Of a stretch of DNA of 64,000 nucleotides, positions 1-8,495 are shown piece after piece (within the stretch, counting starts at the first letter, position 1; every line of letters starts with the position of its first letter). Below the pieces are notes generated by a model. The model worked only from the letters and a program-made list of their open reading frames with translations, had not been told where the DNA came from and did not search any database. Both the position numbers and the translations under genes were made by a program. This stretch comes from Bacillota bacterium (GTDB taxonomy: Bacteria; Bacillota; Clostridia; Acetivibrionales; Acetivibrionaceae): the NCBI GenBank assembly GCA_023421115.1, contig JAEZUI010000019.1, forward strand, positions 1-64,000, in the 5' to 3' direction.

Positions 1-21
1 TTTAACATGCGCACGCAAAAC

Positions 22-62
22 AAAAACTGGAATGCTTTTATATATTTGTTATTCCAGTTTTT
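22..62 (+). terminator. Intrinsic terminator, probably bidirectional
   Basis: A perfect inverted repeat (AAAACTGGAAT, then ATTCCAGTTTT) around an AT-rich loop is followed by a T run and preceded by an A run, so it can stop transcription from either side. It probably ends a gene lying left of the window. Bases 63-165 show nothing else I can identify. Confidence 0.6.
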
Positions 63-165
63 ATTTTGATAATTTGTTATTTAGATATCTTAGATTCCAT
101 TATATTTCTTCATGAATTTGCCGTGAATGTAAGCCAAATTTTTAGAAACGGCTTAATCCAAACAA

Positions 166-212
166 AAAAATCCTTCTATCAGTTTGGTATCAACGATAGT
201 CGGATTTTTCAC
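166..212 (-). terminator. Intrinsic terminator of the LRR lipoprotein gene
   Basis: Read on the minus strand, an imperfect stem (GGATTTTT arm pairing with AAAAATCC, with GATAG and CTATC inside) is followed by a T run. It lies about 70 bases beyond the stop codon of the LRR lipoprotein gene and would close the blaI-blaR1-LRR operon. Confidence 0.5.
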
Positions 213-283
213 TTTAACTGTATTGTAGTATAGCATATTTTTCTATTTTGAGTTATTCAGTAATTATAATCATCAAGATTATT

Positions 284-1690
284 CTATTTATCTTCAGCAA
301 ATCTCCGTTCAATATAACTTTGTCTATCAACGTCCCATATAAATTCACTCGAGTCGTAATATTCCCTCGTGTATGGATTCCATTTTAGATTTTCGGGAAC
401 ATCAATTCTATCGGGTTCTTTAAAGAGAGGAATTGTTACACCTGATACACTGGCATTCTTAAGCCCCTCTAGCGGGGAGTATTCAGTAATTGGATTGTTA
501 CCTATTTCAAGTCTCTCTAAGCTCGTAAGCTCCTCAATTGATTTTATATTTTCTATTTTATTTCCATATAAGTTAAGGATTTTTAATCTTTTCAGTCCAC
601 CGAGTACATCAATCTCTACCAAGAAGTTGTTTGTAAGTGTGAGCTCTTCAAGACTGGTCATATTCGCTAGAGCACTTATTTCTTTAAGCTTATTATTGTC
701 AAGCATTAGTTTTCTTAATTTTGTCATACCAATCAGCGCTTCCACAGAATGTGTGAAATTATTATTAAGATTAAGCTCTTTCAATTCTGTTAGTTTTTTA
801 AGTGCATCAATATTATCAATACCGTTTTCACTTAAATACAGATACTCAAGTTTTATCAATCTTTCAAGAGGTGTTATATCATTAAGTTGATTATTTCTAA
901 TATCTAGATACTCAAGCTCAACACAATCTTTTAAGCAATCTATATTACTTATTCCATTATTAGCTAAAACCAGCTTTTTAAGCTTCCTCATTTCCTTCAG
1001 AACCTCTAATTCCTTAATATCAAGTCCAGCCAAATCAACAGTTTCCAGGTATTTTATATCTTTTATCGCACTAATATCGCTTATGTTGTTCCTAACATAA
1101 GCCTCCGGAAATAATATTTTAGAACTTCCAAGCAAAAATTCTTTTAAGTTTGTCAACTTTTCAAGAAAAGATAAATCATTTAACCCATTCCATGAAACAT
1201 CAAGCTTTTCAAGGTTTTGAAGATTACTTAGTGGCTCCATGTTACATATAAAATTACAGCTTAAATCAAGCTCTATGAGCTTTTTTAATTTCATCAATGG
1301 TGCAATATCGACTATATTATTACCTCTTAAATTAAGCTTTTCTAAGTTGATAAGATACTCTAAACCTTCAAGGCTCTTTATATTATTGCTTGTATCAATT
1401 CTATATGAATCAAATTTATTCTTAACCCTTTTACTTAAATCAAGCTCGGTAACATTTGCTGCATCTACAGTAGTAATTGCTCCTTCAGGTTTTTTTAGTA
1501 CTTTTCTTATTTCCACCTCAAGATTCTTATCCTCAAAGCTGATAACAAAGTTCTTAGAAAATGCGCTTTCATCAGGCGCTTTATATTTTGAACATGCATT
1601 GAGAAGTGAAAGTAAAACAAGCATGCTCAAAAACAAAATCACTTCACGTTTTTTATTACTTATTTGGGTACACTTTCCACAATTCCTCAT
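284..1690 (-). CDS. Leucine-rich-repeat lipoprotein
   Basis: A surface-anchored lipoprotein made almost entirely of leucine-rich repeats. The N-terminus is basic, then hydrophobic, and ends in a lipobox (LLNAC), so the mature protein should start at a lipidated Cys of about residue 33. From about residue 85 to 410 there is a run of 22-residue repeats of the internalin/SDS22 type (L..L..L.L..N.I.DI..L). A short acidic and aromatic tail follows. I chose ATG at 1690 because GGAG sits 7 bases upstream; a TTG two codons earlier is in frame but too close to the ribosome site. The gene follows blaR1 by 34 bases and is probably cotranscribed with it. LRR domains of this type bind proteins, and no enzymatic domain is visible. 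The ligand is unknown. Confidence 0.85.
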   Translation of the reverse strand: MRNCGKCTQISNKKREVILFLSMLVLLSLLNACSKYKAPDESAFSKNFVISFEDKNLEVEIRKVLKKPEGAITTVDAANVTELDLSKRVKNKFDSYRIDTSNNIKSLEGLEYLINLEKLNLRGNNIVDIAPLMKLKKLIELDLSCNFICNMEPLSNLQNLEKLDVSWNGLNDLSFLEKLTNLKEFLLGSSKILFPEAYVRNNISDISAIKDIKYLETVDLAGLDIKELEVLKEMRKLKKLVLANNGISNIDCLKDCVELEYLDIRNNQLNDITPLERLIKLEYLYLSENGIDNIDALKKLTELKELNLNNNFTHSVEALIGMTKLRKLMLDNNKLKEISALANMTSLEELTLTNNFLVEIDVLGGLKRLKILNLYGNKIENIKSIEELTSLERLEIGNNPITEYSPLEGLKNASVSGVTIPLFKEPDRIDVPENLKWNPYTREYYDSSEFIWDVDRQSYIERRFAEDK

Positions 1691-1724
1691 AAACAAACTC
1701 CTTTTTATTTACATAAAACAATTC

Positions 1725-2690
1725 TCATCTTATAGGATTTGTAATTAGTGCTGCTACAACTGCCACAATAAAAAATATCGAAACAATAATAGCCAAAACA
1801 GTCATCTTCTTGTAGTTAATCACATTAAGAACCCTAACCCTTACATTTGTCTTACCAAATGCCGTTGACACAAACATTTTGTCATTAGAGCTCAAGTTTA
1901 CCAATGCCCGGGCATAATCCTTACGCTCCTCTTTGGAAAAGTGCTTTACAGCTTTTAAATCACAGGTCAACTCCATATCTTTCAAAAATAACTTTAAAAA
2001 AACCCATACAAGAGGGTTAAACCAATGTATACACGCTGTAATAATGCCCAATAAGCGAAAAAGGTTATCATGCCTCCTTATATGAATTTGCTCATGCAAT
2101 AATACATATTCCAATTCTTTTGAATGCTTATTAAGCTTCGGCGGGATAATTATTTTCGGTCTAAATATACCAAACACCATTGGAGTATCTACTGTATCAC
2201 TTACATAAATGTTATCTTTAAACTTCTGTGCTTTTCGTAATTCACTTCGTGTAAGATTGTAGATAATAGCAACTGTCAATATTGCAGCAACAACTACAAC
2301 AATCCAAGTAAAGGCAGCAAAGCCATAAAATTTTTCCAAAAAAACATTTTTATAGGCAACAGGATAGTACTCCTGCGCTGCACCAACATAGTTCGCAGTT
2401 GTCAACTCAATTTTTGTAACTGGCACTATATTCGGTAAAGGTACGACTTTTTTTATCAATCCCTTTGCAAAATTGAAAAGACTTATTTCACTTGAAAAAG
2501 CAAATGGAAAAACAAGACGTATAAAAACCAAACCCCATAATGCATATGTGCCAATACCGGAAATTTTTCTATTAAGTCTAAATAGCATCAATAATACACC
2601 AACTAAAGATGCAGTAATGCTCATATTTAAAAGAAAATAAAATACTGTATTGACCATTGCATTCAACACTTTATTCACCACTCTCTTCAA
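1725..2690 (-). CDS. blaR1: M56-family (BlaR1/MecR1-like) membrane metallopeptidase
   Basis: An integral-membrane zinc peptidase of the antirepressor type, which cleaves its BlaI partner when activated. The 321-residue protein has hydrophobic segments near residues 18-38, 46-64, 125-146, about 215-235 and 297-317. The zinc motif HEQIH (HExxH) is near residue 202, followed by the RRHDN segment usual in M56 peptidases. The protein ends just after the last membrane segment, so the extracellular penicillin-binding sensor domain of classical BlaR1 is missing. The input signal must therefore come from elsewhere, and the downstream LRR lipoprotein is a candidate by position only. The TTG start at 2690 overlaps the end of blaI by 20 bases (translational coupling). 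GTG codons shortly downstream and an ATG at 2657 are alternatives. Confidence 0.85.
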   Translation of the reverse strand: MKRVVNKVLNAMVNTVFYFLLNMSITASLVGVLLMLFRLNRKISGIGTYALWGLVFIRLVFPFAFSSEISLFNFAKGLIKKVVPLPNIVPVTKIELTTANYVGAAQEYYPVAYKNVFLEKFYGFAAFTWIVVVVAAILTVAIIYNLTRSELRKAQKFKDNIYVSDTVDTPMVFGIFRPKIIIPPKLNKHSKELEYVLLHEQIHIRRHDNLFRLLGIITACIHWFNPLVWVFLKLFLKDMELTCDLKAVKHFSKEERKDYARALVNLSSNDKMFVSTAFGKTNVRVRVLNVINYKKMTVLAIIVSIFFIVAVVAALITNPIR

Positions 2691-3036
2691 TGATGCGCTT
2701 TAGTTCTTCAATTTCATCTGCACTTAATTTCTGTTTGTTTATAAATGCTGCAAAAAAAGCCTTTTTAGATCCATTAAACAGCTTGTTGATAAGGTTTTCA
2801 GTTTCAATTTCCTGCACCTGTTCTTTAGTAACAAGTGGACTACACACAAAATTAGGTTCATCTCTTTTGATTGCATTTTTCTCAATGAGTTTTTTTATTA
2901 TGGTGTAAGTTGTGTTTTTATTCCACTCATAGGCTTCATTCGCTAACAGAGTCAACTCCTTAGCAGTTATAGGTGCATTTCCCCATAAAAGCTTCATTAG
3001 CTTTAATTCACTATCAAAAAGTTTTATTGATTCCAT
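2671..3036 (-). CDS. blaI: BlaI/MecI/CopY-family transcriptional repressor
   Basis: A 121-residue winged-helix repressor. Residues about 5-75 form the DNA-binding domain, including the family signature ITAKEL and the segment WNKNTTYTIIKKL. The C-terminal acidic helices from about residue 80 to 121 match the dimerisation region, which is cut by BlaR1-type peptidases. It is the first gene of a three-gene operon with blaR1 and the LRR lipoprotein, and it overlaps blaR1. The upstream region holds dyads typical of autoregulated BlaI operators. Family knowledge says it dimerises on such dyads and is inactivated by proteolysis; what signal triggers this here cannot be read from the sequence. Confidence 0.9.
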   Translation of the reverse strand: MESIKLFDSELKLMKLLWGNAPITAKELTLLANEAYEWNKNTTYTIIKKLIEKNAIKRDEPNFVCSPLVTKEQVQEIETENLINKLFNGSKKAFFAAFINKQKLSADEIEELKRIIEESGE

Positions 3037-3053
3037 ATATCCTCCAAGACTAT

Positions 3054-3101
3054 AACTATAGTTTATATTTTCAAACTATCATACTAGTCTATAATTGTCA
3101 A
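3054..3101 (-). promoter_or_regulatory. Promoter and candidate operator of the blaI operon
   Basis: On the minus strand a TTGACA -35 box (3096-3101) lies 17 bases from TAGTTT (3073-3078). A perfect dyad, AACTATAGTT (3054-3063), lies just downstream of the -10 box, and ACTAGT lies in the spacer. Both are placed where BlaI-family dimers block RNA polymerase. The binding itself is inference. Confidence 0.5.
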
Positions 3102-3251
3102 TAGTTACATTTAGGTAAGTGCTTATTTTTCACATTTCTTAATTTTGGGCTTTAAAAATTCAAAAGAAATTTTGTTAGAAATATTATGTGAACCATCTAT
3201 ATGTTATATGAATATAATGTTATAAATGAAAAAAGTGAGGTGCAAGCAAAA

Positions 3252-3905
3252 ATGAATAACTATTTGTACAATTATTCATATAACCCTTATTCCAGACAAC
3301 CAATAACCCCCTCATACATCAGGCTTCTACATGCATCGCCAAATGCACCGGCCGTCGATATATATGCAAACGGAAGTCCTCTAGCAAGAAATCTTAACTA
3401 CAGAGGGTTTACCGAGTATTTAGCTGTCCCTAGCGGAACTTATAATATTGTTGTTTTTCGGGCCGGCCAAACTACCAACCCCGTTTTAAGCACAAACATT
3501 AGCATACCTGACGGATCTATATTCACTGTAGCAGCTATCGGATTACTTCCAAACATAACCCTGCTTCCAGTCGAAGAACCTCGGATGAATATTCCAGCCG
3601 GCAAGCTAATGCTAAGGTTTGTACATCTTTCCCCAAACGCACCTAATGTTGATTTGGAAATGCAACCGGGGGGAATGGCCTTCAGGAACGTTGCATATCA
3701 AGGTATAACCCAATATATACCGATAAATCCTGCAACATATACTTTTAACCTTAAAGTTACAGGCACAGACCAAAGAGTTTTATATGTTCCAAATATCAGG
3801 TTGGAAGCCGGACGATTCTATACTATTTATGCTATTGGCATAGTAGCAGGAAACCCGCCTTTACAAGTGGTTATTCCTTTGGATGGTAATACTTACATTC
3901 CATAA
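3252..3905 (+). CDS. DUF4397 domain-containing protein
   Basis: A protein of about 217 residues built from two tandem DUF4397 units. Each begins with a near-identical segment (LLHASPNAPAVDIYANG and FVHLSPNAPNVDLEM) and ends in a beta-rich part with GIL- or IGI-type turns. DUF4397 domains are predicted beta-sandwiches found in cell-surface and coat-associated proteins of Clostridia and Bacillus; their biochemical function is unknown. I start the gene at ATG 3252 because GTGAGGTG lies 9 bases upstream, whereas the in-frame ATG at 3201 has no ribosome site. There is no signal peptide, so export would need another route; a spore-coat location is possible but unproven. It stands alone, divergent from the blaI operon. 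Confidence 0.85.
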   Translation: MNNYLYNYSYNPYSRQPITPSYIRLLHASPNAPAVDIYANGSPLARNLNYRGFTEYLAVPSGTYNIVVFRAGQTTNPVLSTNISIPDGSIFTVAAIGLLPNITLLPVEEPRMNIPAGKLMLRFVHLSPNAPNVDLEMQPGGMAFRNVAYQGITQYIPINPATYTFNLKVTGTDQRVLYVPNIRLEAGRFYTIYAIGIVAGNPPLQVVIPLDGNTYIP

Positions 3906-4011
3906 TTCGCTCTCAAGAAATGGGGCTAGCGACTGGTTTTAAAACATGTAGTAGATTGTTTGAAATTGGTGGGTTGAGAAGGTCTTTGTAGAAATGTGGG
4001 TACTCGCCGCC

Positions 4012-4181
4012 GTGCAAATGCATATTATTCCAAGAACTAAGCTACAAGCCTAAGAGAATGTACGACTCGCTACGGGTCGAATCAAACTCGCTTCGCTCAG
4101 ACAGTGATTCGACTTATCCTCCGCTTCGTCTACATTCTCTAAGGCTCTTCGCAATGTTCTTTCCATAATATGCATTTGCAC
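4012..4181. repeat. 170-bp imperfect palindrome in the 3906-4340 gap
   Basis: The outer arms GTGCAAATGCATATTATTCC (4012 onward) and its complement ending at 4181 enclose a second arm pair, CCTAAGAGAATGTA and TACATTCTCTAAGG, and a third, CGAATCA and TGATTCG. The interior is GC-richer than its surroundings. Part of the left arm (ATATTATTCCAAGAA) recurs alone near 6569. It encodes no convincing protein. It could be a non-autonomous (MITE-like) element, a palindromic repeat family or a structured RNA between convergent genes. The rest of the 3906-4340 gap shows nothing else recognisable. Confidence 0.6.
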
Positions 4182-4340
4182 TATTGTGAGTTGTGCTTTC
4201 ATTTGAAGGTTTTTAGCATTGTCAATTTTTGTTCTTTATAATACTAAAAAGCACTAGGGGCTGCTCTTAGGCTCTACTCACATCTGTTGGATTATTTGTA
4301 ATTACATCTCGTTTATACTTGGTATTATCTAGGCGTTATT

Positions 4341-6362
4341 TTACTCAAAAATTGCTTTTATTGTCATATCACCGGTTAATATAAGGTTTAGTGTCTCACT
4401 ATTACCATAGGTCCCGCCTTCCCAACGGACAAATTTATGTCCTTGGGTTGGTATAGCGGTTATTGTTATTGGAATACCCTTAAAATATGTGCCTGTCCAG
4501 GGGTATATGGCTTCTTTTATTCCAGGAGTATTTTCATTTACGTCAATAGTGTTAATTTTAATGTATCCGTGATTCTTATCCGAAACATTCAAATTTATGC
4601 TTGACTGACCTTGAAGATTAAAGAAGGATATAATATGATCTCGTTGTTTTTCAGGCCTTTTTTGGGCAAATTCAAGAATTACATTAATACTTTTCTCCCA
4701 ATCCTCTCTAAAGAACCATCTTTTAGTGTGCTCTTCTATTTCAGGTTCAATCAGCTTCTTCATGTCAACAATTCTTTCAACTACTCTTTCAGATTCAAAG
4801 GATGTATTCAGGTGATCGGCAAATCTGTTTATAAACTTATTCTTGAAAGTTTCATTACTTAGAAGATTTCTAAATAAAAAAGTTGACCAGTCAGGATTAG
4901 GCCATTGAGGTCCATCAACTTTTGTTGCATGCATTAAAGTATTAGTATTGTAATCTCCTTCATGTGGGTACAATCCGAAACCGAAATCAGTGTCAAATAA
5001 AATCCAACGCCATCTTCCGTCATGACCATAAGCGCTATCCGGATTAAAATCCACTCTTTTTCTCCAAAAACGATTATTATTGCCAGGCCAATCGGTATTT
5101 CCAAAAAAGATTTGTGCAACATAATAATCAATCAAGTTATCAATATCTACTAAAGTATTAATATATTCATAATTATTGGAGTTTTCAAGTGAATTTTCTT
5201 TAATATAATCAACCATATCAAGGTAACACTGCTCATCTCCAGGTATGCCTTCATCTAAAACACCATTATCCTCTAGAATAACCAATTCATTTTCATCAAT
5301 ATTATAGTAGGACTCAAAATAATGTTTATCAACCCTCTCTCTAATATTGTGAATTCCCCAATACTCACCATTTATAAATACTATTGACGGTTGATATGCC
5401 TGTAAATCCAAAGATGTATATTCCATTAAGCTTTGCATCATAGCATCTCTAAAAAGTGTATTATACCAATCATTACCACTGTTCCTTAACAGTAATGTTT
5501 TGAATTTTTCTGCCATCTTGTTTTTAGTCCAAATTTTCTGCCCGTTGAAAATGGGGTAGTCAATGGATTTCTCGCCGTATTCTTTCCTGGCGTAAATCCG
5601 TAAACTTTTTTGCGGATAAGTTCTTGTTGCTCCGCCATGAATACGAATGCCTACATTTTGACTAAAACCAAGTGTACCATCCGCTTCAAAGAAATCCATG
5701 TGAGTCTTTTTTTCCCAATCGCTTCCTGTTTGAGAAAAGTTTCCTTCTAATTCCCATGGCTGCAGAGCGGGGCTGTAAAGTTCTTCATATAATTTACCTT
5801 TAACATATATACCCTTATTGTAATCAAACAAATTTATCGGATCGGATACTAATGATATTACTGGTAAAGAATACCTTTCAGAAGCTTTTGGATCAACAAA
5901 ATACGTCCCTGTAACTATATCACTAGTAGGAGCATTTCCTTCAAACGCTCTGCACCTAACAATAGTAGCCTTAAATACAGGTTCTAAGGGTGGTATATAT
6001 TGATCGGCTATATCCTTTATTCGTGTATAAATATCTTTATCATTTTCTCTATTCTTAATTATAATAGGCTCATTATATAAGACGGAATTTGGAGTAGGGT
6101 CTGATCCATCAAGTGTATAATATATTTTGATAGCTTTATTATCAGCATTAATACTCAATAAAAACTCTTTATCATAAAAGCCTGATGCGTGGGAAAAATC
6201 AAGCGTATCCTTTATTTCAATACTCTCATAATTATTATTATCAGGTAATGGAGGGTCATTCTTCGGATTATTGTTACTTTTATTTGTCAGAGTCGCTAAA
6301 ATAACACTAATTAGTAAAAGCAATAAAATTAAAAGTATTAAAGATTTTTTTGATTTTAACAT
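4341..6362 (-). CDS. CotH-kinase domain surface protein
   Basis: A membrane-anchored, exported protein of about 673 residues. It has an N-terminal hydrophobic helix (residues about 6-24), then an Asn/Pro linker. Residues about 40-155 form a beta-rich module with the YYTLDGSDPT signature of chitobiase/FN3-like domains. The CotH-kinase domain (about 165-575) shows HGGATRTYPQKSLRIYAR, LRNSGNDW..T.FRDAM, GEYWGIHNIRERVDK and LFDTDFGFG, matching the HGG, nucleotide-binding and DFG-like metal motifs. The C-terminus (about 590-673) is an InlB/Listeria-type bacterial repeat (GHKFVRWEGG). CotH proteins phosphorylate spore-coat or other extracellular proteins; the substrate here is unknown. I chose ATG 6362 because AAGGAG lies 6 bases upstream; an ATG nine codons earlier lacks one. 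Confidence 0.9.
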   Translation of the reverse strand: MLKSKKSLILLILLLLLISVILATLTNKSNNNPKNDPPLPDNNNYESIEIKDTLDFSHASGFYDKEFLLSINADNKAIKIYYTLDGSDPTPNSVLYNEPIIIKNRENDKDIYTRIKDIADQYIPPLEPVFKATIVRCRAFEGNAPTSDIVTGTYFVDPKASERYSLPVISLVSDPINLFDYNKGIYVKGKLYEELYSPALQPWELEGNFSQTGSDWEKKTHMDFFEADGTLGFSQNVGIRIHGGATRTYPQKSLRIYARKEYGEKSIDYPIFNGQKIWTKNKMAEKFKTLLLRNSGNDWYNTLFRDAMMQSLMEYTSLDLQAYQPSIVFINGEYWGIHNIRERVDKHYFESYYNIDENELVILEDNGVLDEGIPGDEQCYLDMVDYIKENSLENSNNYEYINTLVDIDNLIDYYVAQIFFGNTDWPGNNNRFWRKRVDFNPDSAYGHDGRWRWILFDTDFGFGLYPHEGDYNTNTLMHATKVDGPQWPNPDWSTFLFRNLLSNETFKNKFINRFADHLNTSFESERVVERIVDMKKLIEPEIEEHTKRWFFREDWEKSINVILEFAQKRPEKQRDHIISFFNLQGQSSINLNVSDKNHGYIKINTIDVNENTPGIKEAIYPWTGTYFKGIPITITAIPTQGHKFVRWEGGTYGNSETLNLILTGDMTIKAIFE

Positions 6363-6693
6363 ATAAAACTCCTTTAGATCTCTAATCATTAACTATTAAA
6401 CATGCTTCATTTTCACTCCAAATTATGTATTGCACTTTCGTCATGTGCATTAATACGAATTCCTAATGTAAATTCTTTTATACATTTAGTTTACTATAAT
6501 GATATTATAAATTTTATTCAATTACAAATTATATTTTTGTAAGAGTATGTATATTCTTAAATTGCAACATATTATTCCAAGAAACTGAAACGCCAAGGCT
6601 GTTAGCTACTATGTGCTACAATGATAGTAGTCTATATGCATACAAAAAGAAAAACATTTTTCTTTGCTCTTACCCTGTCAAAGATCTTGATCA
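6363..6693. other. Non-coding gap with duplicated fragments
   Basis: No gene is visible. Near 6569 lies a partial copy of the left arm of the 4012-4181 palindrome. From about 6655 to 6690 the sequence (TTTTTCTTTGCTCTTACCCT and onward) repeats a stretch near 9583, and it then joins a copy of the sequence found near 10275. This is the left edge of the rearranged duplication described below. Confidence 0.5.
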
Positions 6694-6936
6694 TTAATAA
6701 CCAGACTTATTGACTGTCATAGATTCAATTTCCACTTTTATGACGAGTGTTTTTTCAAGCGCCTTCTCCGGGTATTCCTTAGCATAATGCATATATATGC
6801 AGTTACCTACATATGCGTAATTCATAGCAAAAAGATATGGACTTTCATTATCAATCATGGCAAGTCTAATAACTTCAGCTCCTGTCAGGATTTTATCAAT
6901 AAGCGTTTTGTCTGTTATTTCTAAAACAATTGACAA
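6694..6936 (-). pseudogene. Internally deleted copy of the pyridoxamine-5'-phosphate-oxidase-like gene
   Basis: An 80-codon open frame that matches the 10280-10741 protein at both ends but lacks its middle. The N-terminal part (ITDKTLIDKIL, AEVIRLAMIDNESPYL, MNYAYVG) joins directly to the C-terminal part (YPEKALEKTL, IKVEIESMT). Nucleotide comparison puts the deletion at about 213 bases, or 71 codons, in frame, with a short TTC repeat at the joint. The lost part includes most of the flavin-binding barrel, so it is unlikely to be functional. Its 5' end runs into the remnant of a GntR gene on the other strand. Confidence 0.75.
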
Positions 6937-7055
6937 ACAAAATAGCTAAAGAAGAAATAAATCAATTGTTCGAAAAAATGAAGATATTAGGCTTTGAAAA
7001 AAAAGACATTTTAGACGCAATTTCAACAATGTTAGAGGAGTGTGGGAATAAATGA
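6927..7055 (+). pseudogene. C-terminal stub of a GntR-family (YtrA-like) regulator
   Basis: About 42 codons (IAKEEINQLFEKMKILGFEK, then DILDAI and ECGNK) match the C-terminal helix of the short YtrA-subfamily GntR repressors, which typically sit directly upstream of ABC transporter ATPase genes. The stop codon overlaps the start of the ABC ATPase frame (ATGA), as in intact ytr-type operons. The DNA-binding N-terminus is gone, replaced by the duplicated oxidase fragment. The identification rests on length, position and sequence flavour. Confidence 0.5.
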
Positions 7056-7642
7056 GCAATTTACTAACCTGTAAAAACTTATCAAAAAGCTTTGGTATGA
7101 AGAAAGCCATAAATAATATAAGTTTGGATATTGGAAAAGGGAAATTTATAGGGCTATTAGGACCTAACGGTAGTGGTAAAAGTACCTTCATTAAGCTTTG
7201 CAACAATTTACTAACCCCTACAAGTGGAGAACTTCTTATTGGAGGATATAATCCCGGTGTCGAAACCAAAAAGATTATATCCTATCTTCCTGAAAAAACA
7301 TATCTGAATGACTGGATGAAAGTTTCTCAAATTATTGACTTCTTTAAAGATTTCTATGATGACTTTAATACTGAAAAAGCCTACGATATGATTAAAAGAC
7401 TTCATATTGATCAGCAATTAGATGACTCTCTAGTCAACGAAATTTATAAACTGCTTGAGAAAAAAACTGCCGGCTTAGAAATTGATATTAAACCAAAAAG
7501 TCCTATAATTATTGATTTTCTCAAAAGTAAAATTGATCACTATGAACAATATCTCAAAACCGTCAGAAAAGAAAAAGAATCAGGTTATGCTTCCTTAAAT
7601 GTTCTGTTTCGGGAAACACTTAAAGAAGTTTGGGGCTATTAA
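7052..7642 (+). pseudogene. ABC-transporter ATPase N-terminus fused to a nucleotidyltransferase C-terminus
   Basis: An open frame of 196 codons with two unrelated halves. Residues 1 to about 119 are the start of an ABC ATPase (SKSFG, GLLGPNGSGKST Walker A, ISYLPE Q-loop region). The signature motif and Walker B are missing. From about residue 120 (QQLDDSLVNEIYKLLEKK) to the end it is nearly identical to the C-terminal 76 residues of the nucleotidyltransferase read at 11353-12126. The joint at about 7408 is the left edge of a 450-base duplicated segment. The frame stays open across the joint, so a chimeric protein could be made, but neither half has a complete active site. I treat it as a recombination product. 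Confidence 0.8.
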
Positions 7643-7857
7643 CTATAAGGAGTTAGCACATGGATATACAAAGTATAAAAGACAAGTTGCAATCAAGTGA
7701 ATATGAGTTTTTAAGGACAGACCCACACCTTAGAAGCAATATTTTAATTCTTACAACAGCAGGGTCTATTGCCTACGGAACAAATGTTGATACCAGTGAT
7801 ATTGATGTCAGAGGTGTGACGATAGAAACAAAGCAGGACCTTGTGGGATTATCGAGT
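7408..7857 (+). repeat. Duplicated segment, copy of 11893-12341
   Basis: About 450 bases of high nucleotide identity with 11893-12341. It covers the end of the first nucleotidyltransferase, the intergenic ribosome site, and the first 66 or so codons of the second. Similarity stops abruptly on both sides (ABC ATPase sequence on the left, unrelated AT-rich sequence after ATTATCGAGTT on the right). The two copies differ by scattered substitutions, so the duplication is not recent. Confidence 0.85.
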
Positions 7858-8034
7858 TATATCCATTTGCTTTATTCAACTGTCAAACTTGCCAAAAATG
7901 CCATGATAAGGTTGATAACAAAAGGATTTTCTTTATATTTAACTTTTTTGACCAGTGGTTTATTTTGCATATATATATATATATATATAATTAAAGAAGG
8001 TAGTTACTTTGCAATATCAATACAAATAATGTAA
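7660..8034 (+). pseudogene. Truncated copy of the nucleotidyltransferase at 12144
   Basis: The first 66 codons match the start of the 12144-13154 protein, including GSIAYGTNVDTSDIDVRG with the catalytic DxD. After GLSS the frame runs into unrelated sequence that encodes a hydrophobic, low-complexity tail (IYIYIYII, from an AT dinucleotide run). The ribosome site AAGGAG and ATG are retained. The truncated protein lacks the bulk of the family's fold and is probably a non-functional by-product of the 7408-7857 duplication. Confidence 0.8.
7969..7990. repeat. (AT)n dinucleotide run
   Basis: About ten consecutive TA units inside the unrelated tail of the truncated nucleotidyltransferase copy. It is a simple-sequence tract prone to length variation, with no other role apparent. 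Confidence 0.7.
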
Positions 8035-8053
8035 AAAACTAGGAGGGTAAGGT

Positions 8054-8473
8054 ATGAGAAAAAGAATGTTTTTGATTGTTTTATCTTTTGTCTTTTGTAT
8101 TATGAGTTTTAATGTTGCAAATGCTGCACTAGGATCTTGTTATAATGAATGCGAAATATACGGAGGTGAATACAACCCTTATGGTATTGACATTTATGCA
8201 TACTCCCAAACATGGGAACTTCTTGCCCAAGTTAACTACATCTCACGCATCGAAGCAGACGCAATTTTGTATAAAGGAGATACATATATAGGAGGTTCTT
8301 ACTCTAGTTCCCCCCCTGATACTTATGACGATGCTTTGTATCACTATATTTACAATGGACTAAGAACAAGGTTCAATGTTGTTGGTCAGGGAAGGGTCAG
8401 ATATACAGATGGTTCATCCTCTAGTGATTATAGTAGTGATTATGGGTTCTTTGGGTATATACAGGTTAAGTAA
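8054..8473 (+). CDS. Small secreted protein, unknown family
   Basis: A 139-residue protein with a clear signal peptide (basic MRKRMF, hydrophobic core, ANAA cleavage site near residue 25). The mature part is rich in Tyr, Ser, Asp and Gly (YSQTWELLAQ, YKGDTYIGGSYSSSPPDTYDD) and carries a single Cys pair (CYNEC) right after cleavage. I do not recognise the family. The ribosome site AGGAGG precedes the ATG. The next gene, 22 bases downstream, also encodes an exported protein, so the two probably form an operon and may act together at the cell surface. Confidence 0.75.
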   Translation: MRKRMFLIVLSFVFCIMSFNVANAALGSCYNECEIYGGEYNPYGIDIYAYSQTWELLAQVNYISRIEADAILYKGDTYIGGSYSSSPPDTYDDALYHYIYNGLRTRFNVVGQGRVRYTDGSSSSDYSSDYGFFGYIQVK

Positions 8474-8495
8474 TTATTTTTAGGAGGTGTTTGAA

